Origin: Nostoc sp. MS1
Lineage (GTDB): Bacteria > Cyanobacteriota > Cyanobacteriia > Cyanobacteriales > Nostocaceae
DNA: 64,000 nt
NCBI RefSeq assembly: GCF_019976755.1
Contig: NZ_AP023441.1
Location: 1,656,001-1,720,000, forward strand
Reading direction: 5' to 3'
This document shows positions 44,637-53,284 of this stretch, piece after piece (position 1 is the stretch's first letter; every line of letters begins with the position of its first letter). The position numbers and the translations under genes are program-made. The notes beneath the pieces were generated by a model, which worked only from the letters and a program-made list of their open reading frames with translations, had not been told where the DNA came from and did no database searches.

Positions 44637-46139
44637 ATGAACACTTTATCTTTAAATCAGCCTTATCTAACCGCTTGCGTAATTTGCAGAGATACAAGAA
44701 GTTCGCTCTGGGCAAATATTTTATTACATCATTTTGCTGAAGTTTATATCATTGCATCCCATAGTGATTATCGAAAGTTGAACCATTGTGATATGGAGGG
44801 AGTAATTATCCCAGAGAGCAAATTGCCTAAATCAGTAGATGCAGTATTTTTTCACTCTAGTGATGAACTACTTTGGAAAAATAGTCATGTAAATTCTCAA
44901 TATATTTTTGAGTTTAATACTCCTGGTACGCCTGAAGTTAAGCAAGGGATACTACCAATATTACGTCAAACAGCACCTAACTTTGCCATCAAGACAAAAG
45001 ATATTGAAGAGGTAGCTAATTATATTACTGGAAAATCTTTGAATTTACCGCTAATCTGTTGTAAAAATTTAGAATTATTGCCTGCTATATCACTACTTTG
45101 TCAAGCTTATTTAGCAGTCTATTCTCAGCAACCAGAGGTATGTAATTCATCATGGTGGCTTCAAGGTTTAGGAATTTTTGAGTATAACCAAAACTCAAGC
45201 GATCGCCTGATAAGTTTATTAGATAGTGAGTGGCAGATAACTAGAAAAAATCATCGTGATAAACAAGAAGTTGTCACTTTAATTAATTATATTTTACCAA
45301 CAAATACCCCACAAGAAATTAGTCCAGATGTGGTGGTAGCCGCATATCAAGCCCTCAATACTCAGCCATGTTTAAGAACTATTGATTTATCTCTGGATAA
45401 ATTACCCCCTGTGCATTTTAGAGCCATCTTTGCAATTCCAGGTAGCCAGACAAGTGCTGCTACATCTATGGTTCTTTCTACCATGCTTCAGGTTCCCACA
45501 TTATTTATTGATGAAAATAAATATCGGCATAATTGGAAGGTTTATAAAAAAGCCGTTATTGTCTTGACACAGAACCAATTGTCATACATCCCAATGCTGA
45601 GACTCGAAGGATTTAGCGGTGCTGTTTTAATATTAAGTACTACTCATTTTTCGCTCTTAAAACAGCAGTATAGAGTGCTGCGATTTGGAGAAGGTTCTCA
45701 TGATTGTTTTGACCCTCATGAAGTGCTTTCTCTTTTGCTAAAGAAGATAGCAGAGCTATTACCTTTAGAACCTGAAAATTTACAATTTTTGCAAAAAGAA
45801 TTAAAAGCTGTACAAAAAATGAGGAATACACAAATTACAGCATGTCTAGCAAATATTAAACAGCTTAAAAAGTTATCTCCTGAAGATGAGTTAACCATTA
45901 AAAAGATAGAAAATTCCATAGAGCAATGGAGAGCATCTGCTCGTGTAGCTTGTCATACAGTCGTCAATATTGACAATGAAAATAAACAGTTACAACAGCA
46001 CTTTCAAACAGCGCTCAATAATATTAACATTCAGGATAATGAAAAAAGATATCAAGCAATAGCAAGACTAGAAGCTGCATTTAATCATTTGCAAGATTTG
46101 TTACAAGCTACTGGTGAAAAATTTATTTCTTCTTATTAA
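44637..46139 (+). CDS. protein of unknown function with degenerate receiver-like segments (cassette gene E)
   Basis: 500 residues. An N-terminal segment (TACVICRDTRSSLWANILLHHFAEVYIIAS ... VDAVFFHSSDELLW) and a central one (KKAVIVLTQNQLSYIPMLRLEGFSGAVLILSTTHFSL ... VLRFGEGSHDCFDPHEVLSLLLKKI) have the strand/helix rhythm of receiver domains but lack the phospho-acceptor aspartate. The C-terminal 130 residues are helical coiled coil (LQKELKAVQKMRNTQITACLANIKQLKK ... QWRASARVACHTVVNIDNENKQLQQHFQTAL). It may be a scaffold or pseudo-receiver of the cassette. This reading is tentative. Confidence 0.7.
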   Translation: MNTLSLNQPYLTACVICRDTRSSLWANILLHHFAEVYIIASHSDYRKLNHCDMEGVIIPESKLPKSVDAVFFHSSDELLWKNSHVNSQYIFEFNTPGTPEVKQGILPILRQTAPNFAIKTKDIEEVANYITGKSLNLPLICCKNLELLPAISLLCQAYLAVYSQQPEVCNSSWWLQGLGIFEYNQNSSDRLISLLDSEWQITRKNHRDKQEVVTLINYILPTNTPQEISPDVVVAAYQALNTQPCLRTIDLSLDKLPPVHFRAIFAIPGSQTSAATSMVLSTMLQVPTLFIDENKYRHNWKVYKKAVIVLTQNQLSYIPMLRLEGFSGAVLILSTTHFSLLKQQYRVLRFGEGSHDCFDPHEVLSLLLKKIAELLPLEPENLQFLQKELKAVQKMRNTQITACLANIKQLKKLSPEDELTIKKIENSIEQWRASARVACHTVVNIDNENKQLQQHFQTALNNINIQDNEKRYQAIARLEAAFNHLQDLLQATGEKFISSY

Positions 46140-46151
46140 AAGGGTGAGAAT

Positions 46152-47261
46152 GTGAGTGATGTAGGTATTTTAATATTAGATGATGATGAACGTTGGCTAG
46201 CGCTACACGAAAGGCGATTAATAAGAGCAGGCTTTAGCTGTTATTCCACCCAAAATGCAACAGAAGCTATCAAAATCGCTAAGACTAACCCATCTGTTAA
46301 GTTTGCACTAATTGATGAAATTCTTTATGTTCCTCCTATCCCTGTTGCTGAGGAGCAAAGAGAACTCCAGCGCTGGCAAGGAAAAGGCGTGATCAGAGAA
46401 ATTAGCGCTCAACGTTCTGATATAAAAATTATCGTGGTAACAGCAGCACCGATGTCACGGAGTGATGGTAATAGCCAACTATTGATAAAAGAAACAGCAA
46501 AGTTGCGGCGACAGCAAGGAGTTATTGATATCATTCACAAATCACAAATCGATGAAGATCCAGATGATTCTTATGATTGGCTGATAGATTTACTTAAACG
46601 TCCTGACTTTTCTGACAAAGCTAGTGTCACCACACCAAAAGTTTTAATTGGGTTGGGGTTCACACAAGAGATACATCAAGCTATGGCTGAACAGATGAAT
46701 ATACCTAGAAAGCCATATTTACCCATAGCTCCTTTGTTAAAAAAGGTGGGAAACAAATCAAAAACCCTAGATGAAATTTGGAACAAGGCCGAAGAGAAAT
46801 CTATACTATTAGAAATGCCTGGCTCTAAAAAACTTGATCCTATCTTGGGAATTAAAGAACGGTCAAATGCTTTCAAAATATTAGCTTTTCTGGCAAAAAA
46901 ATCTGAGCTACAGCATGAAGTGATTATTTGTGAGCAAGATTATGATTGTTCACGACGCAAATCAAAAATGTATGTAGACAATATTCCAGAAAATAATCGT
47001 TTGTCTGTTCAAGATTTTGCTTTTGCTCATAATACAGATGGTAGACGGCACTTGCGTTATGGAGTGCAACTTGAAGGGGTAACTAGCAAAAATTCTCCTC
47101 TGAAAGTAGCAATATCCAGATTACGTGAGCAATTAAGTAGATTCAATGTAGGCCGTGCCGACAAGTTACTACCATATGAACCAGAGCATAAAGGTTATCA
47201 ACCCGGTTTTGAATTAGGTATTGTTCTTTACTCTACCAAAAAAGAGAAAGCTAAGAAATAG
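46152..47261 (+). CDS. receiver-domain protein with winged-helix-like C-terminus (cassette gene F)
   Basis: 369 residues; GTG start with aagggtgag upstream. Residues 1-160 are a receiver closely related to that of gene A: ILILDDDERW, acceptor D55 in FALIDEILYV, the shared insertion ELQRWQGKGVIREI, then IIVVTAAPM and IIHKSQID. After a linker, the C-terminal 120 residues (FKILAFLAKKSELQHEVIICEQDYD ... KVAISRLREQLSRFNVGRADKLLPYEPEHKGYQPGFEL) look like a winged helix of the transcriptional-regulator type (SRLREQL ... GYxL). It is therefore the most likely output regulator of the cassette. Confidence 0.8.
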   Translation: MSDVGILILDDDERWLALHERRLIRAGFSCYSTQNATEAIKIAKTNPSVKFALIDEILYVPPIPVAEEQRELQRWQGKGVIREISAQRSDIKIIVVTAAPMSRSDGNSQLLIKETAKLRRQQGVIDIIHKSQIDEDPDDSYDWLIDLLKRPDFSDKASVTTPKVLIGLGFTQEIHQAMAEQMNIPRKPYLPIAPLLKKVGNKSKTLDEIWNKAEEKSILLEMPGSKKLDPILGIKERSNAFKILAFLAKKSELQHEVIICEQDYDCSRRKSKMYVDNIPENNRLSVQDFAFAHNTDGRRHLRYGVQLEGVTSKNSPLKVAISRLREQLSRFNVGRADKLLPYEPEHKGYQPGFELGIVLYSTKKEKAKK

Positions 47262-47533
47262 TTCAGTTGGGGGAATGACAGCAAGCAGTTTCTAATACGG
47301 TGCAGATAAGCTAGGTAAGCTGGGAATAAACACTCTCCTTTCTCCAACATTCCTACTTACCTCAAGAGATAACTTTGTTAACCGAACCGTATTGATTCTT
47401 CTGTCTCATTCCCTCTGTCTTTGATTGTCAATAAATTTTTTTGCTGAATATTACAAAAGAAAGTACACGCATAAAAATTAATTTTGGCAAAAACTCTAGG
47501 TACAATACATAAGCCGCTTCTTTCCTCAACATC

Positions 47534-48622
47534 ATGGGTAATACTTTTGGACATCTATTTCGCATCACTACTTTTGGTGAGTCACACGGTGGAGGTGTGG
47601 GGGTTGTGATTGATGGTTGTCCCCCACGGCTGCCAATTTCTGCTGAGGAGATTCAACTGGAGTTAGACAGGAGAAAGCCAGGACAGAGTAAGATTACAAC
47701 GCCTCGTAAAGAAGCTGACACCTGTGAGATTTTGTCTGGGGTATTTGAGGGTAAAACTCTGGGAACACCAATCTCGATTTTGGTGCGGAATAAAGATACT
47801 CGTCCGCAAGATTACGATGAGATGGCGCAAAAGTATCGTCCTTCCCATGCTGATGCTACCTATGATGCTAAATACGGGATTCGTAACTGGCAAGGTGGGG
47901 GTAGATCATCGGCGCGTGAGACAATTGGCAGAGTAGCCGCAGGTGCGATCGCTAAAAAAATTCTCCGTCAAGTTGCTAATGTAGAGGTTATCGGCTACGT
48001 CAAGCGCATTAAAGATTTAGAAGGTGTTGTTGATCCCAATACTGTCACCTTAGAACAAGTGGAAAGCAACATCGTGCGCTGTCCCGATGGGGAATTAGCA
48101 GAACGCATGATTGATTTAATTGAACAAACTGGCAGACAAGGCGATTCTATTGGTGGTGTGGTAGAGTGCGTAGCGCGGAACGTACCTAAAGGTTTGGGTG
48201 AGCCTGTATTCGATAAATTAGAAGCAGATATCGCCAAAGCTGTCATGTCACTCCCCGCCAGCAAAGGCTTTGAAATTGGCTCAGGTTTTGCCGGGACTGT
48301 GTTAACAGGATTTGAGCATAACGATGAATATTACATTGATGAAAACGGCGAAGTTCGTACAGTAACTAACCGTTCTGGTGGGATTCAAGGTGGTATTTCT
48401 AACGGTGAAAATATTATTTTGCGAGTAGCATTTAAACCAACAGCCACAATTAGAAAAGAGCAAAAAACAGTCACTCGTGAAGGTGAAGAAACCTTACTCG
48501 CAGCCAAAGGCAGACATGATCCCTGCGTTTTACCCCGTGCAGTCCCAATGGTAGAAGCAATGGTGGCTTTGGTTCTTTGCGACCATTTATTACGCCACCA
48601 CGCTCAGTGTCAACTTTTATAG
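47534..48622 (+). CDS. aroC: chorismate synthase
   Basis: Final enzyme of the shikimate pathway, converting 5-enolpyruvylshikimate 3-phosphate to chorismate with reduced FMN. The 362 residues contain all three signatures: GESHGGGVGVVIDGCPP near the N-terminus, KYGIRNWQGGGRSSARETIGRVAAGAIA in the middle and RHDPCVLPRAVPMVEAM at the C-terminus. Full length. It is monocistronic and starts a conserved housekeeping region after the unknown cassette. Confidence 0.97.
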   Translation: MGNTFGHLFRITTFGESHGGGVGVVIDGCPPRLPISAEEIQLELDRRKPGQSKITTPRKEADTCEILSGVFEGKTLGTPISILVRNKDTRPQDYDEMAQKYRPSHADATYDAKYGIRNWQGGGRSSARETIGRVAAGAIAKKILRQVANVEVIGYVKRIKDLEGVVDPNTVTLEQVESNIVRCPDGELAERMIDLIEQTGRQGDSIGGVVECVARNVPKGLGEPVFDKLEADIAKAVMSLPASKGFEIGSGFAGTVLTGFEHNDEYYIDENGEVRTVTNRSGGIQGGISNGENIILRVAFKPTATIRKEQKTVTREGEETLLAAKGRHDPCVLPRAVPMVEAMVALVLCDHLLRHHAQCQLL

Positions 48623-48645
48623 GAGCAGAGGTACAGGGGAGAAAA

Positions 48646-48677
48646 AACAATTGTCAATTGTCAATTGTCAATTGTTA
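48646..48677. repeat. caattgt heptamer repeats
   Basis: Four tandem copies of caattgt between the convergent aroC and MprF-like genes. The unit is itself nearly palindromic, so the block can fold on both strands. Confidence 0.75.
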
Positions 48678-48678
48678 A

Positions 48679-50349
48679 TTACGCTCCTGGTTGGAAATAA
48701 TCAAGGAGGCGATCGCCTGAATCTGCGCGAATCAATGCTACAACCACATCGGGTAAGGAGGTTAAGCTGGGGTAAACCAAATAACGTCCTTCCCAACGTG
48801 GATGAAATTTCTCTTTATAGGAATGTAAGCCTTGAAAATTGTAGAAACGGTTTAAATGTTCGTAAAGATAGCGCAATACCTTCTCTAAACGCCTGGATTC
48901 TGGTTGTTCACCCACCCCAGCCAATGCAGATAAGCCAAAGTTAAAGCTGTCGTAACCTTGGTCTTTAAAGTGTTGCAGTAGGGAAGTGAATAAAAAATCC
49001 ATCGTCCCATTTTCCATTGATTCTCGGTGACGCATCAAATCAATGGTGGCTTCGTTCAGTTGATATTCTGGTAAGAGATTGGTAAAAGCATCGATTTGCC
49101 CATTGGGATTCATAATGACAGCAATCTCACACTCCCGTAGGTAAGCTTCATCAAACCAACCCAAAGAAAAGCGTTTTTCTGAACCTTGCACCATCCTTAA
49201 CCATTCATCACTCACGGGTTTGAGTTGCTGCAATAATTCATTAGTAATTGGTGGTTGATGGAAATTAATTTGATAACCTAATTTAGTCAAACGGTTAATT
49301 GATGGACGAAAGTTTTTACCAGCTTTCCCTTGCAAAGTAAAACTCTTGAGATCCACGATCGCTTCTTCACCAATCTTGAGAACCCTAAACCCTAAAGAAG
49401 TGTACATTTCCAAGTCATCGGGTAAAGTTTGGTAAAAAGCTGGATACCAATCATTACGTTGACAAAACTCCCAGAAACTAACGATAGTTTCCATTCTGTC
49501 TTCAATGGGGCCGATGGGATCACCCAAGGCGATCGCACCCCTACCTTTAGGAACATAAGCAATAACGCTACGACCAGAAGGACTAAAATAATAGCTTTTA
49601 TCACTCAAAAGAGTCAAAGCTGCCAAGGAAGAACGTCCATAGTCTTGAACAATTTCCTTTGCTTTTCTTTGCTCATTTGCAGTAGCAGCATTACGTGATA
49701 ATACTGGTTGTAAAAGCATGATCACTGCAAATGTCATTGTACTGGCAGCAATGATATAAATAGAATTAGCAAAAAATTCTCCAAATTTACTCTTTGGCTG
49801 CAAACCCCAATTATCTTCTGTAAAAAACATTGCCAAGGTTTGTACTACGGCTTCACCCCAATTAAAATTTTCGGTGAATTTGCCATCTAACAAATAGAAT
49901 CCTACTGTGCCATAAGCTAAGGTAAATAACAATGCACCTATTAATATCCGCACACCTTGCGCTACTGAAGGACGGTCAGATTGTGCTGTAAAAACATGGC
50001 GCATCAAGATTAACTGTACTAGTAAAATTCCCGATAATATACTTTCTTCGTAATCCCATCCTTTTAATAAATGACTTATGATAGAAATAACTAATATACC
50101 TATAGTTAAGATCCAAGCAACTCGTTTTCGCCGTAATAAATTAGTAGCAAGTGTTAATAGAATAAATCCTGTTAACGCGGCAAATATATGACCGCTAGCA
50201 CGAATATCAAATGGTAAAAATTCTTTTAGCCAATGATTTCTACCATATAAATTAGGTGTGACTGATGATAATAAGTTAACTACTCCAACTACAGCAGTTA
50301 GAATAGCTGCACTCCAAAGTCCTAGTTGAGTTTTAGATATACTACTCAT
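48679..50349 (-). CDS. MprF-like phosphatidylglycerol lysyltransferase-domain membrane protein
   Basis: 556 residues with about six N-terminal membrane segments (residues 10-220, for example LWSAAILTAVVGVVNLLSSV and ASTMTFAVIMLLQPVL). A cytosolic C-terminal DUF2156/LPG-synthase domain follows: SYYFSPSGRSVIAYVPKGRGAIALGDPIGP, FYQTLPDDLEMYTSLGFRVLKIGEEAIVDL, SLGWFDEAYLRECEIAVIMN and MDFLFTSLLQHFKDQGYDSFNFGLSALAGVG. This domain transfers an aminoacyl group from tRNA to phosphatidylglycerol in MprF. The flippase half of MprF is missing and may be supplied by the gene at 53285. The start overlaps the upstream esterase stop by four bases. Confidence 0.88.
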   Translation of the reverse strand: MSSISKTQLGLWSAAILTAVVGVVNLLSSVTPNLYGRNHWLKEFLPFDIRASGHIFAALTGFILLTLATNLLRRKRVAWILTIGILVISIISHLLKGWDYEESILSGILLVQLILMRHVFTAQSDRPSVAQGVRILIGALLFTLAYGTVGFYLLDGKFTENFNWGEAVVQTLAMFFTEDNWGLQPKSKFGEFFANSIYIIAASTMTFAVIMLLQPVLSRNAATANEQRKAKEIVQDYGRSSLAALTLLSDKSYYFSPSGRSVIAYVPKGRGAIALGDPIGPIEDRMETIVSFWEFCQRNDWYPAFYQTLPDDLEMYTSLGFRVLKIGEEAIVDLKSFTLQGKAGKNFRPSINRLTKLGYQINFHQPPITNELLQQLKPVSDEWLRMVQGSEKRFSLGWFDEAYLRECEIAVIMNPNGQIDAFTNLLPEYQLNEATIDLMRHRESMENGTMDFLFTSLLQHFKDQGYDSFNFGLSALAGVGEQPESRRLEKVLRYLYEHLNRFYNFQGLHSYKEKFHPRWEGRYLVYPSLTSLPDVVVALIRADSGDRLLDYFQPGA

Positions 50350-51251
50350 TTTGGTTGTGAATTATTAAACTGTTCTCCTACATAAGCCAGGGAATCTTTA
50401 AGATGTTTGTGAAAGTAGTTCCACCCTATATCAACACCTGATAAACCATGTCCGCCTGGAAATGAGTAGAAAACATTAGCAATACCTAACTGATTTAAAG
50501 TTTGATGAAATGCTTTTGTAGAAGCCAAAAAATCCGTATCGTTTACCCCTGCATCTAAATAAATTCGCAAGCGTTTTCTCTCATCAGGTGATAGCTTTTT
50601 GACGATTTGTTGAGGACTATTTTGTGGGCCACTATTATCAATAAAATAACCACTATGGCTAAAAAAGATATTAAAGTTGTTGAGATAGCGTAACCCGATA
50701 TTTAATGCTCCCCATCCCCCGGAAGATAGACCTCCCAAAGCCCAAAATTGGGGTGATTCGAGCGTGCGGTAGCGTGACTTCACTACTTGTACTAACTCCG
50801 AACCAATCAACGTTCCTATTTTACCGTGAGGCCCATCAAAATAGTCGGGGTCATATAAAGGACTCGAACCGCGATTATCGTTACCATCAGGTGTAATCAC
50901 AATTGATGGAGGTAACTTTTTACTCTTATATAATTCAGATAATATATTGAGTATGGCATATTTATCAACATAGGCACGGGCATCATCATGACCACCGTGT
51001 AATAGAACTATAACAGGATAGCGCTTTTGAGGATTTTTACTATAACCTGGGGGTAAAATCACGCCATAATTGCGAACTGTACCCATTGCTTGGGAATTGA
51101 AGGTTTCTAACTGAAATTTTAGACCAGTATTAGTTTCTTCTTGGGGTGGATCTAATTGCGGAGCGCCTAATACAAATACATAGTAGTAGCCACCAGCAAT
51201 TAAGATGGAGATCGCACCTACTATACCCATGAAAATCTTAGAAATTTTCAT
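50346..51251 (-). CDS. secreted esterase-family alpha/beta hydrolase, paralog 1
   Basis: 301 residues, with an N-terminal signal anchor (IFMGIVGAISILIAGGYYYVFV). The hydrolase resembles enterochelin-esterase/esterase-D-type enzymes: YPVIVLLHGGHDDARAYVD, nucleophile serine in WALGGLSSGGWGALNIGLRY, acid in YLDAGVNDTDF and histidine in PGGHGLSG. About half identical to the next gene upstream, so a tandem duplication. Four-base overlap with the MprF-like gene implies a shared function, perhaps cleaving aminoacyl esters of lipids. Confidence 0.85.
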   Translation of the reverse strand: MKISKIFMGIVGAISILIAGGYYYVFVLGAPQLDPPQEETNTGLKFQLETFNSQAMGTVRNYGVILPPGYSKNPQKRYPVIVLLHGGHDDARAYVDKYAILNILSELYKSKKLPPSIVITPDGNDNRGSSPLYDPDYFDGPHGKIGTLIGSELVQVVKSRYRTLESPQFWALGGLSSGGWGALNIGLRYLNNFNIFFSHSGYFIDNSGPQNSPQQIVKKLSPDERKRLRIYLDAGVNDTDFLASTKAFHQTLNQLGIANVFYSFPGGHGLSGVDIGWNYFHKHLKDSLAYVGEQFNNSQPK

Positions 51252-51339
51252 ATTTTTTTAATAAGTTTTGTTAGTCAATGGAGTCAGACAGCCGTTATTC
51301 CCTATCATTTCTTGTGTTCAGCCAAATCTATTAAGATTA

Positions 51340-52269
51340 TCAGTGATTGGGCAGATTTTTAGATGTGCTGGCTGTTTGTGCAGCTTTAAATTGTTCACCC
51401 ACAAAAGTTAAAGAATCTGCTAAGTGTTCTCGCCAATATTGCCAAGTGTGACTTCCAGGATATTCACGAAATACGTGGTCAATATTTAAGCGTGCTAGTT
51501 CTTGACTAAAATTTTTGCCTTCATTGACTTCATCACGATCTGAGCTACCTGTATCTAAATAAATTCTTAATCTTTTTTTAACTTGTGATGGCACATTTTT
51601 GATATAAACAATTGGGCTATTTGCTGGGCCACTTTTATCTTGAAAATAACCACTATGACTAAATAAAATCGAGAAGTTGTTAAAATTATGTAAGCCTATA
51701 TTAACAGCACCCCAGCCGCCAGAAGATAATCCGCCAATTGCCCAAAAATCAGGATTGGGTAGAGTACGGTAGCGACTTTTAACTACTTGTACTAACTCAT
51801 TACCAATCGCTGTAGAGACATTACCATTAGGGCCGTCGAAATAATCAGGATCTCTATATGGACTAGAACCACGCTTATCGTTACCATCTGGGGTAATGAT
51901 AATACTAGGTGGTAATTTGTCTTTAGCATAAAGCTGTTCTAGGGTTGTCAGAGCTTTTCCTTTGCCTCCCTTAAACCAATCGGTAGGTTCACCATGACCA
52001 CCGTGGAGAAGAAAAACTACTGGATAACGTTGCTGTGGGTTTTGTGCGTAGCCAGGAGGTAGAGAAACTCCATAGGTACGATTTCCCCCCATGATTTGGC
52101 TGTTGTAGGTTTCTATTTGAAAGCTGAGGCGGTTAACTACATTCTCATTGCTGGGTGGCGACTGTGCTGTAGAAGGGGTTTTTAGTGGTGCTTGCGCTGT
52201 AGCAGTTAATGTTAAAAGGCAGAAGGAAACACTAGTCAAGAATAATATTTGCAGTTTTTTGTTGTTCAT
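51340..52269 (-). CDS. secreted esterase-family alpha/beta hydrolase, paralog 2
   Basis: 309 residues with a cleavable-looking signal peptide (LFLTSVSFCLLTLTATAQA). Same fold and motifs as paralog 1: YPVVFLLHGGHGEPTDWFKGG, WAIGGLSSGGWGAVNIGLHN, YLDTGSSDRDEV and the histidine in YPGSHTWQYWREHL. The shared segments VVKSRYRTL and DPDYFDGPxG show recent duplication. It is probably periplasmic; the substrate is unknown. Confidence 0.85.
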   Translation of the reverse strand: MNNKKLQILFLTSVSFCLLTLTATAQAPLKTPSTAQSPPSNENVVNRLSFQIETYNSQIMGGNRTYGVSLPPGYAQNPQQRYPVVFLLHGGHGEPTDWFKGGKGKALTTLEQLYAKDKLPPSIIITPDGNDKRGSSPYRDPDYFDGPNGNVSTAIGNELVQVVKSRYRTLPNPDFWAIGGLSSGGWGAVNIGLHNFNNFSILFSHSGYFQDKSGPANSPIVYIKNVPSQVKKRLRIYLDTGSSDRDEVNEGKNFSQELARLNIDHVFREYPGSHTWQYWREHLADSLTFVGEQFKAAQTASTSKNLPNH

Positions 52270-52284
52270 AGAAACCCACGCAAA

Positions 52285-53133
52285 TTATATTGTTATTGTG
52301 TTTGAATTGTGAACTGATATAACTTTTTGAGTTAGCCAATTAGCGATCGCTTCATTCACTAACTCAGCACACTCAGCCATTACCAAATGTCCCGCATTGG
52401 CGTAATGTAAATGAGTCCCATCATCAAAGTGACTCACTAACTCATCCCCCATCTTGAGGGTAAAGCTAGGGTCTTTTCCCGCAGTAATGATTAAAGCGGG
52501 AATATGCAGATTCTTCGGTAAAGGATGACGAATAAAAAAGTTATAGTCCCAAAAGATTTCTAAACCTTTATAGGCATCAAAATCTGTAGGTGCTGGGTTT
52601 TCAGCAAAAAACCTTTCCATCACACTGTGACGATAGGAAGTTGAGAGAAATTTGTTAACTGTTTGTACCCCAGGCAAATGCAGTAAATATCTGCCACCCC
52701 AAGCCATAAATTTCATCAAGGGAATTTCCCACCACGGCGCTAAATCGTGAGTTCCCCCAGCAATAGCAACAATTGCTTTTACTGGATAATGTTGTATAAA
52801 CTCTAAACCAATAGGAACCCCATAACTGTGGCAGCACAACACAGGTAAATCAATTCCAAAGTGTTGCAATAATCGGTGTAAATCTCGACAATGCCGCCCT
52901 ATAGAATAACGAGAGTAACGACTAGACTCACCATTTCCTGCCAAATCATAGGCTAAAACTTCCCAGCCTTGAGTCTGAGCAAATTCATACTGCATTCTAA
53001 AATTAAATCGGTTTCCCGTACCTCCGTGGATAAAAACCATTGGGGGATAAGCACCAGAACTATGACAAACTTGTAAATTTACGCCTCGACGTAGGTGAAA
53101 TTTTTCTCCAATAAGTGCATCATAATGAGTCAT
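52285..53133 (-). CDS. alpha/beta hydrolase
   Basis: 282 residues, cytoplasmic (no signal peptide). PPMVFIHGGTGNRFNFRMQYEFAQ is the oxyanion region, the nucleophile lies in VLCCHSYGVPIGLEF (CHSYG rather than the usual GxSxG), and acid and histidine lie in LIITAGKDPSF and HYANAGHLVMAE. Sixteen bases separate it from the next gene, so it probably heads the operon of hydrolases and the MprF-like gene. Substrate unknown. Confidence 0.85.
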   Translation of the reverse strand: MTHYDALIGEKFHLRRGVNLQVCHSSGAYPPMVFIHGGTGNRFNFRMQYEFAQTQGWEVLAYDLAGNGESSRYSRYSIGRHCRDLHRLLQHFGIDLPVLCCHSYGVPIGLEFIQHYPVKAIVAIAGGTHDLAPWWEIPLMKFMAWGGRYLLHLPGVQTVNKFLSTSYRHSVMERFFAENPAPTDFDAYKGLEIFWDYNFFIRHPLPKNLHIPALIITAGKDPSFTLKMGDELVSHFDDGTHLHYANAGHLVMAECAELVNEAIANWLTQKVISVHNSNTITI

Positions 53134-53284
53134 AAGCAGTAGGGAATTAAAGGTAGGGCAAAAGGGAACAACAATTGCTCACTGACTAGCGACTAACTTC
53201 AATAGCTTACGAAATACATTTGTCAATGGTGTGTCAACTGGATGGAAAATTGACGGCTACTTTTCCCTTTATTCCCAAACCTTT

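Noticed and set aside
48651..48944. Plus-strand 97-codon frame at the end of the MprF-like gene
   Set aside because: Antisense to a conserved domain and begins in a heptamer repeat.
50860..50880. tRNA-like string ggactcgaaccgc
   Set aside because: It lies inside the esterase coding sequence and no cloverleaf can be drawn around it.
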